From assembly GCA_002359465.1 (NCBI GenBank), contig DENA01000018.1, forward strand, positions 7,807 to 21,252: a stretch of DNA of 13,446 nucleotides, given 5' to 3'. Source of the stretch: Ruminococcaceae bacterium UBA2656 (GTDB lineage Bacteria > Bacillota > Clostridia > Oscillospirales > Acutalibacteraceae). The notes under the pieces are model-generated. The model saw only the letters and a program-made list of their open reading frames with translations. It had not been told where the DNA came from and did not search any database. The translations under genes and the position numbers were made by a program. Positions 1 through 4,725 of the stretch are shown here, in pieces; the stretch's first letter is position 1, and each line of letters opens with the position of its first letter.

Positions 1-1
1 G

Positions 2-1582
2 GAATATCAGGACTTTAAAGCAAACCCGACGATCGGAAACGCGTCGGAACTTATTTCATACGCTGCGGAAATGGGTTTGGGGTTTGCTGTTGATCTTGGG
101 AAAGCAAAAAATCTGATTGAATATGTCGGGAAGCGTCCCGGAGTTGACCGTGTTGGAGAACACGGCCTTTTTTCTTCTGAACCGAATGTGGATATCCGGA
201 AAGCGCAGGAGGAAGTTGCGAGTTGTAAAGGAAACATCTGGACGCACGTTATCTCCCTGCGGCGGGAAGATGCCGACGCGTTGGGATACGACCATCAAAA
301 GCCGTGGCGCGATCTGGTACTGCAGAAAATTGATGTCATTGCGAAAGCGCCCAATATTCTCGTATCTGAGCTTCACTGGTACGCCGGGATGCATAACACA
401 ACCCATCATCCCCACATCCACCTGTTTGTATTTACCGATAATCCGAAAGTCGGCCACCTGAACGTGTCCGGCATTAACAAGATGAATGCCGCTTTTTCAG
501 AGGTTATTTTCGCCGATGAAAGGCGGCATATTTATGAGCATAAGACGGAGATCCGCGACAGTCTGAAACAAAAAATTGATAACATTTTATCGGATATCCG
601 GAACGGCTCCGCCGATCAGCTGAACAGGAAGCAAATAGATTCTCTTTCCGAAAGACTTCTTCATCTGGGGGAGCAGCTGAAGGACAGGCCCGGAAAGCCG
701 CAATACGGCTGGATTAAAGACCTTGATATCCGGAGAGAAGTGAATGCCATCATGTCCGGGCTTGCGGATGCTCCGGCCATCCGGCAGCTCTATAAACTTT
801 ATTGCGAAGATCATAAAGATCTGCAAAGAATGTACCGGAACGACCCGAAAGATATCGGCCCGATTATCGAGAACCGCGAGTTTGACAGCATTAAAAATAA
901 GATTATCCGGGCGGCGGTCACAATAAGCAAAAACACTCCTGAACTGAACGGCACTTTGATTACTATAACAGATCCAAACGATCTGCAGGTTACCGGTGAG
1001 AATCGGCAAAAATCCATGCCGAGTGAGGAAGATTCCCTTTCCGACGAAGAATCCCTTTTCCTGTCTGCTCCGGATGAGCGACTTGATTGGATGCCACCCC
1101 AGAATGAAGAAAATCCTTTTGAACCAAATTCCGTACCGGCTCCCCGGATTTTCGATGACGGTGATGACAAAGATTGGGAAAGAAAAAAATCCTCCAACAG
1201 AAAGGCGGATAGTTTTGAAGACTGTTTCGACAAAGCGATGAATGGTGATATAGATGCAAAATATCAGAATGCAAAGAAATACTTCTACGGGAATGGTGTA
1301 GAGAGGGATTACGACCAGGCGCAAATGTGGTATGGCCTTGCAGCTGCGGCAGGACACTCCTTTGCTAAATACGAGCTGGGGAAAATGTATCTCTACGGTA
1401 TCGGTATTGAAAAGAATCAGAAATTAGGGATGGAATACTGTCTGGACGCATACTGGGATTTCTGTGCCTCGGTTGAAAAAAGCTATGGTTTTGATGTGGG
1501 ACGTTCTGTGGATAACGGTACGGCAGAAAAGGAAGGATTCACAGGAATAAAGGACTCCGCTTATCTGATGTGCCTGCTATGA
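2..1582 (+). CDS. MobP3-family relaxase, 5' end outside window, C-terminal Sel1 region broken by a frameshift
   Basis: DNA-nicking relaxase that starts conjugative transfer of a mobilizable element. The frame is already open at base 2, so the true start lies left of the window; the first internal ATG (71) is in mid-domain and is not the likely start. Counting from that ATG, Tyr18 in IEYVGKRPGV fits the active-site tyrosine region (family form YIATRxGV). WTHVISLRREDADALGYD (about 57-74) is a MobP3 hallmark. THHPHIHLF (111-119) is the metal-binding histidine triad motif. An acidic, low-complexity linker (about 310-380) leads to Sel1-like repeats (about 385-480; YFYGNGVERDYDQAQMWYG, then LGKMYLYGIGIEKNQ). 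The frame ends at TGA 1580-1582, but the next Sel1 unit continues in another frame, so the C-terminus is truncated compared with relatives that carry several repeats. Family call is from remembered motifs, with high confidence; whether it still functions is doubtful. Confidence 0.88.
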   Translation, partial: EYQDFKANPTIGNASELISYAAEMGLGFAVDLGKAKNLIEYVGKRPGVDRVGEHGLFSSEPNVDIRKAQEEVASCKGNIWTHVISLRREDADALGYDHQKPWRDLVLQKIDVIAKAPNILVSELHWYAGMHNTTHHPHIHLFVFTDNPKVGHLNVSGINKMNAAFSEVIFADERRHIYEHKTEIRDSLKQKIDNILSDIRNGSADQLNRKQIDSLSERLLHLGEQLKDRPGKPQYGWIKDLDIRREVNAIMSGLADAPAIRQLYKLYCEDHKDLQRMYRNDPKDIGPIIENREFDSIKNKIIRAAVTISKNTPELNGTLITITDPNDLQVTGENRQKSMPSEEDSLSDEESLFLSAPDERLDWMPPQNEENPFEPNSVPAPRIFDDGDDKDWERKKSSNRKADSFEDCFDKAMNGDIDAKYQNAKKYFYGNGVERDYDQAQMWYGLAAAAGHSFAKYELGKMYLYGIGIEKNQKLGMEYCLDAYWDFCASVEKSYGFDVGRSVDNGTAEKEGFTGIKDSAYLMCLL

Positions 1583-1646
1583 GGGAACCGGCACGGAGCA
1601 GAGCTATCCAGACGCCGTAAAGTGGTATCAAACGGCGAATGCTGGC
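1578..1646 (+). pseudogene. Out-of-frame remnant of the next Sel1 repeat of the relaxase
   Basis: Read in the frame starting at 1578, this stretch gives YEGTGTEQSYPDAVKWYQTA, a good Sel1 repeat (LYxxGxG...A..WY..A). It follows directly from the relaxase frame if one extra base (for example the C at 1577) is removed from the junction; the repeat then reads DSAYLMCLYEGTG with the correct Sel1 spacing. Downstream this frame degenerates into basic, unrelated residues. It therefore shows that the relaxase once continued and was cut by a +1 (or -2) frameshift. Confidence 0.7.
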
Positions 1647-2254
1647 CGTCTAAAAAGACGATTGCGGAGGCCTGTAAGATCAGCGTAGCGACGGTAACGC
1701 GGGCTTTGCGGGAATTGGAAAAGGTGGGCATGATTATTTCCGAGCCGCGTCACCGCCTGAATAACGGGCAGACTTCAAACCGGTACACAGTATTCACCGA
1801 GCCGCAGATTGTGGAGCCGTTAGGCCAACCGGGAGGCATGGAGGAAATGGAAGATACAAAACAGGATGTAATAGATCTCCCATATGTGGAGAAAGCTTGT
1901 GAACAGCTTGAAATTCCTGAATACATATCCGATCTGCCGGTTGGTGAGAATCTTACTGAAAACACGGCACCCGGCAGACAGACGAAAAGCTGCCGTCGTG
2001 AAATCCCGCACCGGCAGAAAAGTATCCCGGCAAAACCGTTATCCGTATCCCGTCTGCTAAAGTTGCGACTGTTTTGCCGCCTCATTTTAAGGCAATTTGA
2101 TATGGCCCCCCATATCAATATGACACCCCAAGGAACTAATTCCACAACGAAGGTCACGTTAAAGCAGAGAAAAAAAGACTTTAGCTCTAAGATAGCTAAG
2201 TGGAAGCTTCTGCACAAGAGAGAATATAGCGGTGATAAATCCGGTGATGGGTGA
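1622..2254 (+). pseudogene. HTH_36-type helix-turn-helix protein, N-terminus lost (element replication/regulatory protein remnant)
   Basis: The first 60 residues hold a winged-helix HTH_36-like domain: GECWPSKKTIAEACKIS, then VTRALRELEKVGMI, then a wing ending GQTSNRYTVF. In full-length relatives an N-terminal helix pair precedes the NxxGECWPS motif; here it is missing and the preceding codons belong to the Sel1 remnant. The only possible start is GTG 1622, with no Shine-Dalgarno sequence upstream. The tail (residues about 100-210) is basic and low in recognisable domains. Proteins of this type are common beside relaxases in clostridial mobilizable elements, where they are thought to act in replication or transcription of the element. 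I infer that a deletion joined the relaxase tail to the middle of this gene. It could instead be expressed as a short DNA-binding protein, but this is less likely. Confidence 0.6.
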
Positions 2255-2343
2255 AACGCGCAATGAGCAATTCTTTCATCAGCAATGCCCGTCCTCTTTT
2301 TTTCCCTGCTTTGGAAACATGGGGAACCAAACCGAAAAAGTAA

Positions 2344-2379
2344 GAGCAGATCAGGAAAAATCCCGGTCTGCTCATTTTT
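2344..2379 (+). terminator. Rho-independent terminator upstream of the AbrB-like gene
   Basis: Arms GAGCAGA (2344-2350) and TCTGCTC (2367-2373) are perfectly complementary. The stem extends inward with one wobble and one mismatch to a six-base AAAAAT loop and is followed by TTTTT (2375-2379). It ends just before the ribosome binding site of the next gene, so it should stop read-through from the relaxase/HTH region or act as an attenuator for the AbrB-like gene. Confidence 0.6.
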
Positions 2380-2396
2380 ATGAATGGAGAATAAAA

Positions 2397-3059
2397 ATGA
2401 AATATATAAAAATCATTGGCCTACCGGCAATCGTTTCAGCAAGGCACCGCATTGTGATTGACAAAAGCATACGTCTGCTTTACCGCATGAGCGAAAACGC
2501 GAGGGTTTACATGCGGCGCAAGAAAAATTTATTGTTTCTTACCCGTTCCAACTATTCCCGCAGCCTGGACATCCAGCAAAAGGAACTCAGTATCGGCCGG
2601 TTTAATCTTCCGGTTGAATGGGCGCGGTCAAACCACATCCAGATCGGGGACTGTGTTTACCTTGTGGCCACAACCGAAGGGAATAATCATCTTCCCGGCC
2701 GGAGTGAAATTTCTATGTGTGAAAGGGGAGAAAAGCCGTTGAATATTTTAGGGTGTCCTCTCAAAATATCCGCTATGAAGGAAATTTATTTCCCAAGGCT
2801 CTATATCCAGCATTTTGGAATATCGCCAGACGCGTCGGTCACAGTCATTCGGGAAAATCACGGCGATTATTATATTTATAGCAATGACAGTGGTCGGGAT
2901 CTGCTTGAAAATGAAATCCGTGTGACTGTTCGGAAAGGATTCACTTCCATTCCTGCGGAATTCCTCAGAAGAAATGGATTGAAGCCTGGGGTAGACAGCA
3001 TGTATCTGTTGGGCGTCGAAGATGGGCTGAAGGTCAGCGTAAAGAAAGATATGCTGTAA
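2397..3059 (+). CDS. Protein of four tandem AbrB/SpoVT-like (swapped-hairpin) half-domains
   Basis: Predicted 220-residue DNA-binding or regulatory protein of the mobile element. The start is ATG 2397, with GGAGA six bases upstream; the same frame is open back to 2232 but that extension crosses a terminator and looks non-coding. The C-terminal unit is clearest: IRVTVRKGFTSIPAEFLRRN then GLKPGVDSMYLLGVEDGLKV (about 174-213) follows the AbrB pattern of a beta strand, IPxEF helix, GLxxGD-like turn and closing strands. Similar units can be seen at about 13-48 (IVIDKSIRLLYRM), 57-91 (FNLPVEWARSNHIQIGD) and 121-161 (IYFPRLYIQHFGISPDASV). AbrB proteins normally carry one such unit (50-90 residues) and dimerise, so four units in one chain could form a complete pair of barrels. 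A perfect terminator follows the stop codon directly. The fold assignment is strong for unit 4 and weaker for 1-3; target is unknown. Confidence 0.7.
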   Translation: MKYIKIIGLPAIVSARHRIVIDKSIRLLYRMSENARVYMRRKKNLLFLTRSNYSRSLDIQQKELSIGRFNLPVEWARSNHIQIGDCVYLVATTEGNNHLPGRSEISMCERGEKPLNILGCPLKISAMKEIYFPRLYIQHFGISPDASVTVIRENHGDYYIYSNDSGRDLLENEIRVTVRKGFTSIPAEFLRRNGLKPGVDSMYLLGVEDGLKVSVKKDML

Positions 3060-3082
3060 AAAGCGGAAGTGCTTCCGCTTTT
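3059..3082 (+). terminator. Terminator of the AbrB-like gene
   Basis: Perfect inverted repeat AAAAGCGGAAG / CTTCCGCTTTT beginning at the last base of the stop codon, with a GTGC tetraloop when folded and TTTT at the end. A-rich left arm and T-rich right arm make it potentially active in both directions. Confidence 0.8.
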
Positions 3083-3138
3083 CGCCAAACAGCAAAAAGG
3101 AAGGCCTCCGTAAAAAGTTGATTAAAATATTTAAAGAC

Positions 3139-3167
3139 TTGCTATTTGCTAAAATATAGTATATAAT
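3139..3167 (+). promoter_or_regulatory. Sigma-A-type promoter for a plus-strand RNA
   Basis: TTGCTA (3139-3144), a 17-base spacer and a perfect TATAAT (3162-3167), set in AT-rich DNA. Predicted start of transcription is near 3174. No gene with a ribosome binding site follows; the transcript would meet a terminator at about 3318-3364. Confidence 0.6.
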
Positions 3168-3179
3168 TCTTTCTGTGGA

Positions 3180-3283
3180 AATCAAAAAAGCATCCACAGG
3201 CGAAAAACTGTCTAGGAAACAGTTTTTCGCCTTGCGCCATAAGGGTAGTTAGACCCATTATGACTTGTGAATGCCGTTTATGC
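3180..3283 (-). ncRNA. Candidate antisense RNA or leader transcript with attenuator-like hairpin
   Basis: From the minus-strand promoter the transcript would include a GGGT/ACCC hairpin, then the 13-bp perfect stem at 3199-3231, then TTTTTT (3189-3184) a few bases later, which could end it. A possible 38-codon frame starts at ATG 3258 (MGLTTLMAQGEKLF...) and runs to TAG at 3142, but has no clear ribosome binding site. Promoter, short frame and hairpin together resemble the attenuated leaders known upstream of some resistance genes, yet only the convergent AbrB-like gene lies downstream. The call is inference. Confidence 0.3.
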
Positions 3284-3289
3284 GTTGCT

Positions 3290-3319
3290 ATTTTAGCACG
3301 TATTTCGGATACATGTCAA
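3290..3319 (-). promoter_or_regulatory. Sigma-A-type promoter for a minus-strand RNA or leader
   Basis: On the minus strand TTGACA (3319-3314), an 18-base spacer and TAAAAT (3295-3290). Transcription would begin near 3283 and run leftward, against the plus-strand unit that starts near 3174. Confidence 0.55.
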
Positions 3320-3364
3320 GGTCTGTACCCTTATGTCGTAGTGAGGGTGCAGACTTTTGTTTTT
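3318..3364 (+). terminator. Terminator ending the plus-strand RNA candidate
   Basis: GTCTGTACCC (3321-3330) pairs with GGGTGCAGAC (3345-3354) through ten bases with one G-T wobble. The stem extends by the flanking AAG/TTT bases and is followed by TTTTGTTTTT (3355-3364). Confidence 0.65.
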
Positions 3365-3378
3365 CCACTTCAACCATC

Positions 3379-3479
3379 CACAATGACGAGCATTGTGTAC
3401 CTCATCATGACCGATACAGTCACAGCGCGAGGTTGGCGCTCCTTGATAAATATTTCAATCAATCGTTGCTCCGATTGAA
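3379..3479. repeat. Three consecutive hairpins
   Basis: CACAATG/CATTGTG (3379-3385, 3391-3397; 5-base loop), AGCGC/GCGCT (3424-3428, 3436-3440) and TTCAATC/GATTGAA (3454-3460, 3473-3479). The last heptamer pair occurs again in the stem at 3569-3597. The density of perfect short hairpins is well above what plain intergenic DNA normally shows. Confidence 0.55.
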
Positions 3480-3504
3480 GAAATCATAGTGTAACACAAA
3501 AACT

Positions 3505-3619
3505 TTCCTTATTTGTGCGGACACATTGGAAACCGCAAAGCCGGTATGAAAAACTTACATACTGTTTATTCAATCCTATTAAGAAAGGCAGATTGAATAG
3601 CGAAGATCCAAATAAGGGA
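3505..3619. other. Four-stem (cloverleaf-like) inverted-repeat element
   Basis: An outer stem of 11 pairs (CCTTATTTG at 3507-3515 with CAAATAAGG at 3609-3617, plus two flanking pairs) encloses three hairpins in order: TGCGG/CCGCA (3516-3520, 3533-3537), CGGTATG/CATACTG (3542-3548, 3558-3564, one G-T) and TATTCAATC/GATTGAATA (3567-3575, 3591-3599). Apart from two wobble pairs all stems are perfect. No tRNA features such as a T-loop or anticodon loop are present. It could be a structured RNA, a protein-binding or replication/transfer site of the element. Confidence 0.45.
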
Positions 3620-3630
3620 CAATGATACTT

Positions 3631-3662
3631 CTGTCCGGCCAACGTCACTGTATTGGGGACAG
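3631..3662. repeat. Long interrupted hairpin
   Basis: CTGTCC (3631-3636) pairs with GGACAG (3657-3662), with an inner CCAA/TTGG stem (3639-3642, 3653-3656). A further GCTC/GAGC hairpin follows at 3663-3675. No T-tract follows, so this is not an ordinary terminator. Confidence 0.45.
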
Positions 3663-3748
3663 GCTCATAAAGAGCTGGGTAATAGATGATTACACCAATG
3701 TGATTGATGCCAACAATCCTTTGTGAAAGACAAATTATTTGATAACAA

Positions 3749-3773
3749 GGGTAAAAGCAAGCTGCTTTTACCC
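3749..3773 (-). terminator. Hairpin downstream of the tRNA unit, probable terminator
   Basis: Perfect 10-bp stem GGGTAAAAGC / GCTTTTACCC with a 5-base loop, lying 15 bases beyond the 3' end of tRNA-Pro. On the minus strand it is followed by TTGTTATC, a modest T-rich tail. Confidence 0.55.
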
Positions 3774-3787
3774 TAATATCATCAAGC

Positions 3788-3864
<77 letters not shown>

Positions 3865-3872
3865 AAAAATGC

Positions 3873-3890
3873 GGCCCCGATATCGGGGCC
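3873..3890. repeat. Perfect 18-bp palindrome between the two tRNA genes
   Basis: GGCCCCGATATCGGGGCC. On the minus strand it is followed by GCATTTTT and then at once by the 5' end of tRNA-Pro. It may be a processing hairpin that separates the two tRNAs, or a leaky terminator that lowers tRNA-Pro output compared with tRNA-Gln. No separate promoter for tRNA-Pro is visible. Confidence 0.7.
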
Positions 3891-3891
3891 A

Positions 3892-3965
3892 TGGCTGCGG
3901 AAGAAGGATTCGAACCCTCACAAACAGAGTCAGAGTCTGTCGTGCTACCTTTACACAATTCCGCA
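3892..3965 (-). tRNA. tRNA-Gln (anticodon CTG)
   Basis: A 74-nt cloverleaf with encoded CCA: acceptor TGCGGAA/TTCCGCA, anticodon stem ACAGA/TCTGT with loop CTCTGAC (anticodon CTG), T-arm GAGGG/CCTTC with loop TTCGAAT. It reads the glutamine codon CAG. In bacteria lacking GlnRS this tRNA is charged with Glu and amidated by GatCAB, whose genes begin about 760 bases away. Confidence 0.95.
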
Positions 3966-3991
3966 TCAAAATATTTCAAACAGCAAGAATT

Positions 3992-4019
3992 ATTATACCA
4001 AAAACCAGAAATTTGTCAA
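3992..4019 (-). promoter_or_regulatory. Promoter of the tRNA-Gln/tRNA-Pro unit
   Basis: Minus strand TTGACA (4019-4014), 16-base spacer and TATAAT (3997-3992), both perfect consensus. It sits about 27 bases upstream of the tRNA-Gln 5' end. Perfect boxes fit a strong stable-RNA promoter. Confidence 0.85.
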
Positions 4020-4072
4020 TCCCTTTTTTGAATTAATCCAGATATTTTTAAATTGTATTTAACACAAATGGA

Positions 4073-4101
4073 TTGATAATTCAAGGAAGGTGAGATATAA
4101 T
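4073..4101 (+). promoter_or_regulatory. Promoter of the nitroreductase gene
   Basis: TTGATA (4073-4078), 17-base spacer and TATAAT (4096-4101), followed by a leader of about 50 bases to the ribosome binding site at 4145-4153. It is back to back with the tRNA promoter. Confidence 0.7.
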
Positions 4102-4159
4102 TGAAACAATTTCTATTAAAAAGAGCGCATCTGGCGCACGAATCAAGGAGGAGTTTATA

Positions 4160-4687
4160 GTGAGTTTAAACCATACGATGGAGGCGCTGCTCAGCCGGCG
4201 CACCATTCGGGCATATCGTCCGGAACAGATATCCGAGGAAGAATTGGCAGAGATTCTCCATGCGGCAAAATATGCGCCGTCCTCACACGGGCTGCAGGCA
4301 AGACACTTTACCGTGGTTCAGAATAAACAGCTGATGAATGATATGCTTTCCGCAGCGCTTAAAAACGGGGCAAAATTTACACCGACGCATGTGCCGTTCT
4401 ACGATGCACCTACGGTTATTATCCTTTCCGCTCCGCAGGCGTCTCTATACGGCCGTGAAGACTGCGCCTGCGCCATCATGAATATTATGCTTGCCGCCCA
4501 TGAGTATGGGGTCGGCACCTGCTATATCTGTTCGGCGCTTGCCGGGCTGCGCGACGAAGAAATCATGAAACGCCTGAAGCTGCCCGACCATTACTTACCG
4601 TACGGCTGTGTCACCGTCGGCTATCCGAACGAGAATGCTCCGGACCCGAAGGAACGCCGTACAGATGATATCAACTTTATAAGATAA
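4160..4687 (+). CDS. Nitroreductase-family FMN-dependent oxidoreductase
   Basis: Predicted 175-residue cytoplasmic flavoprotein that reduces nitro compounds, quinones or similar substrates with NAD(P)H; the natural substrate cannot be told. The start is GTG 4160, six bases after AAGGAGGAG. The N-terminus has the FMN-phosphate-binding pattern SRRTIRAYRPEQISEEEL (12-29) and AAKYAPSSHGLQARHF, where family members have APSxxNxQ. The segment DCACAIMNIMLAAHEYGVGT matches the conserved central helix and glycine-rich turn, and the C-terminal GYPNENAPDPKERR fits the usual VGYP end. Its length is typical of the short single-domain members. It stands alone, with its own promoter and a terminator after the stop codon. 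Confidence 0.9.
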   Translation: MSLNHTMEALLSRRTIRAYRPEQISEEELAEILHAAKYAPSSHGLQARHFTVVQNKQLMNDMLSAALKNGAKFTPTHVPFYDAPTVIILSAPQASLYGREDCACAIMNIMLAAHEYGVGTCYICSALAGLRDEEIMKRLKLPDHYLPYGCVTVGYPNENAPDPKERRTDDINFIR

Positions 4688-4692
4688 AACAT

Positions 4693-4725
4693 AAAAGAAG
4701 CTCCGCTTTAAACGGAGCTTCTTTT
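4693..4725. terminator. Bidirectional terminator between nitroreductase and gatB
   Basis: Perfect 13-bp inverted repeat AAAAGAAGCTCCG / CGGAGCTTCTTTT with a 7-base loop. T-runs follow on both strands. The gatB stop codon (4726-4724, minus strand) lies within the right arm, so the same hairpin ends both converging units. Confidence 0.85.

Larger units (their letters stand above)
3174..3364 (+). ncRNA. Candidate structured small RNA of about 190 nt
   Basis: Bounded by a good promoter and a terminator hairpin. Inside are CTGTGGA/TCCACAG (7 bp), a 13-bp perfect stem GGCGAAAAACTGT / ACAGTTTTTCGCC (3199-3211 and 3219-3231), a small GGGT/ACCC hairpin (3243-3256) and the final terminator stem. No Rfam family is recognised: it lacks the SRP, RNase P, tmRNA and T-box signatures and does not form the single long rod of 6S RNA. 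The minus strand carries an opposing promoter, so it may be half of a sense/antisense pair. Function unknown. Confidence 0.4.
3085..3786. other. Long intergenic region packed with inverted repeats, no convincing protein gene
   Basis: About 700 bp between the AbrB-like gene and the tRNA-Pro gene. The plus-strand frames at 3260-3478 and 3271-3489 and the minus-strand frame at 3484-3969 lack ribosome binding sites or overlap tRNA genes and match no family I know. A minus-strand frame ending at 3370 (last residues MMRYTMLVIVDG) is short and lacks an upstream half, and may be a gene remnant. The region holds two promoters, two terminator-like hairpins, at least four further perfect hairpins and a four-stem junction, listed separately. 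Confidence 0.7.

Noticed and set aside
2232..2396. Upstream extension of the AbrB-like gene to 2232
   Set aside because: It spans a terminator hairpin and has no ribosome binding site, while ATG 2397 has GGAGA at good distance and begins the first AbrB-like unit.
3235..3258. oriT nick site in the GGGT/ACCC hairpin with CCCTTA on the minus strand
   Set aside because: CCCTTA recalls the nick region of MOBQ plasmids, but this relaxase is MobP3 and I know no consensus for it; too weak to annotate.
3174..3364. 6S RNA
   Set aside because: The length of about 190 nt fits, but the folding is several separate hairpins rather than one long rod with a central bubble.
3260..3489. Two 72-residue plus-strand frames in the hairpin region
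   Set aside because: They overlap each other in different frames, have no ribosome binding site and cover promoter and terminator signals on both strands.
3505..3619. A degenerate tRNA or known riboswitch
   Set aside because: The cloverleaf has no TTCGA T-loop, anticodon loop or CCA end, and no riboswitch consensus that I recall fits; CGCAAAGCC alone recalls cyclic-di-GMP-I but the rest of that aptamer is missing.
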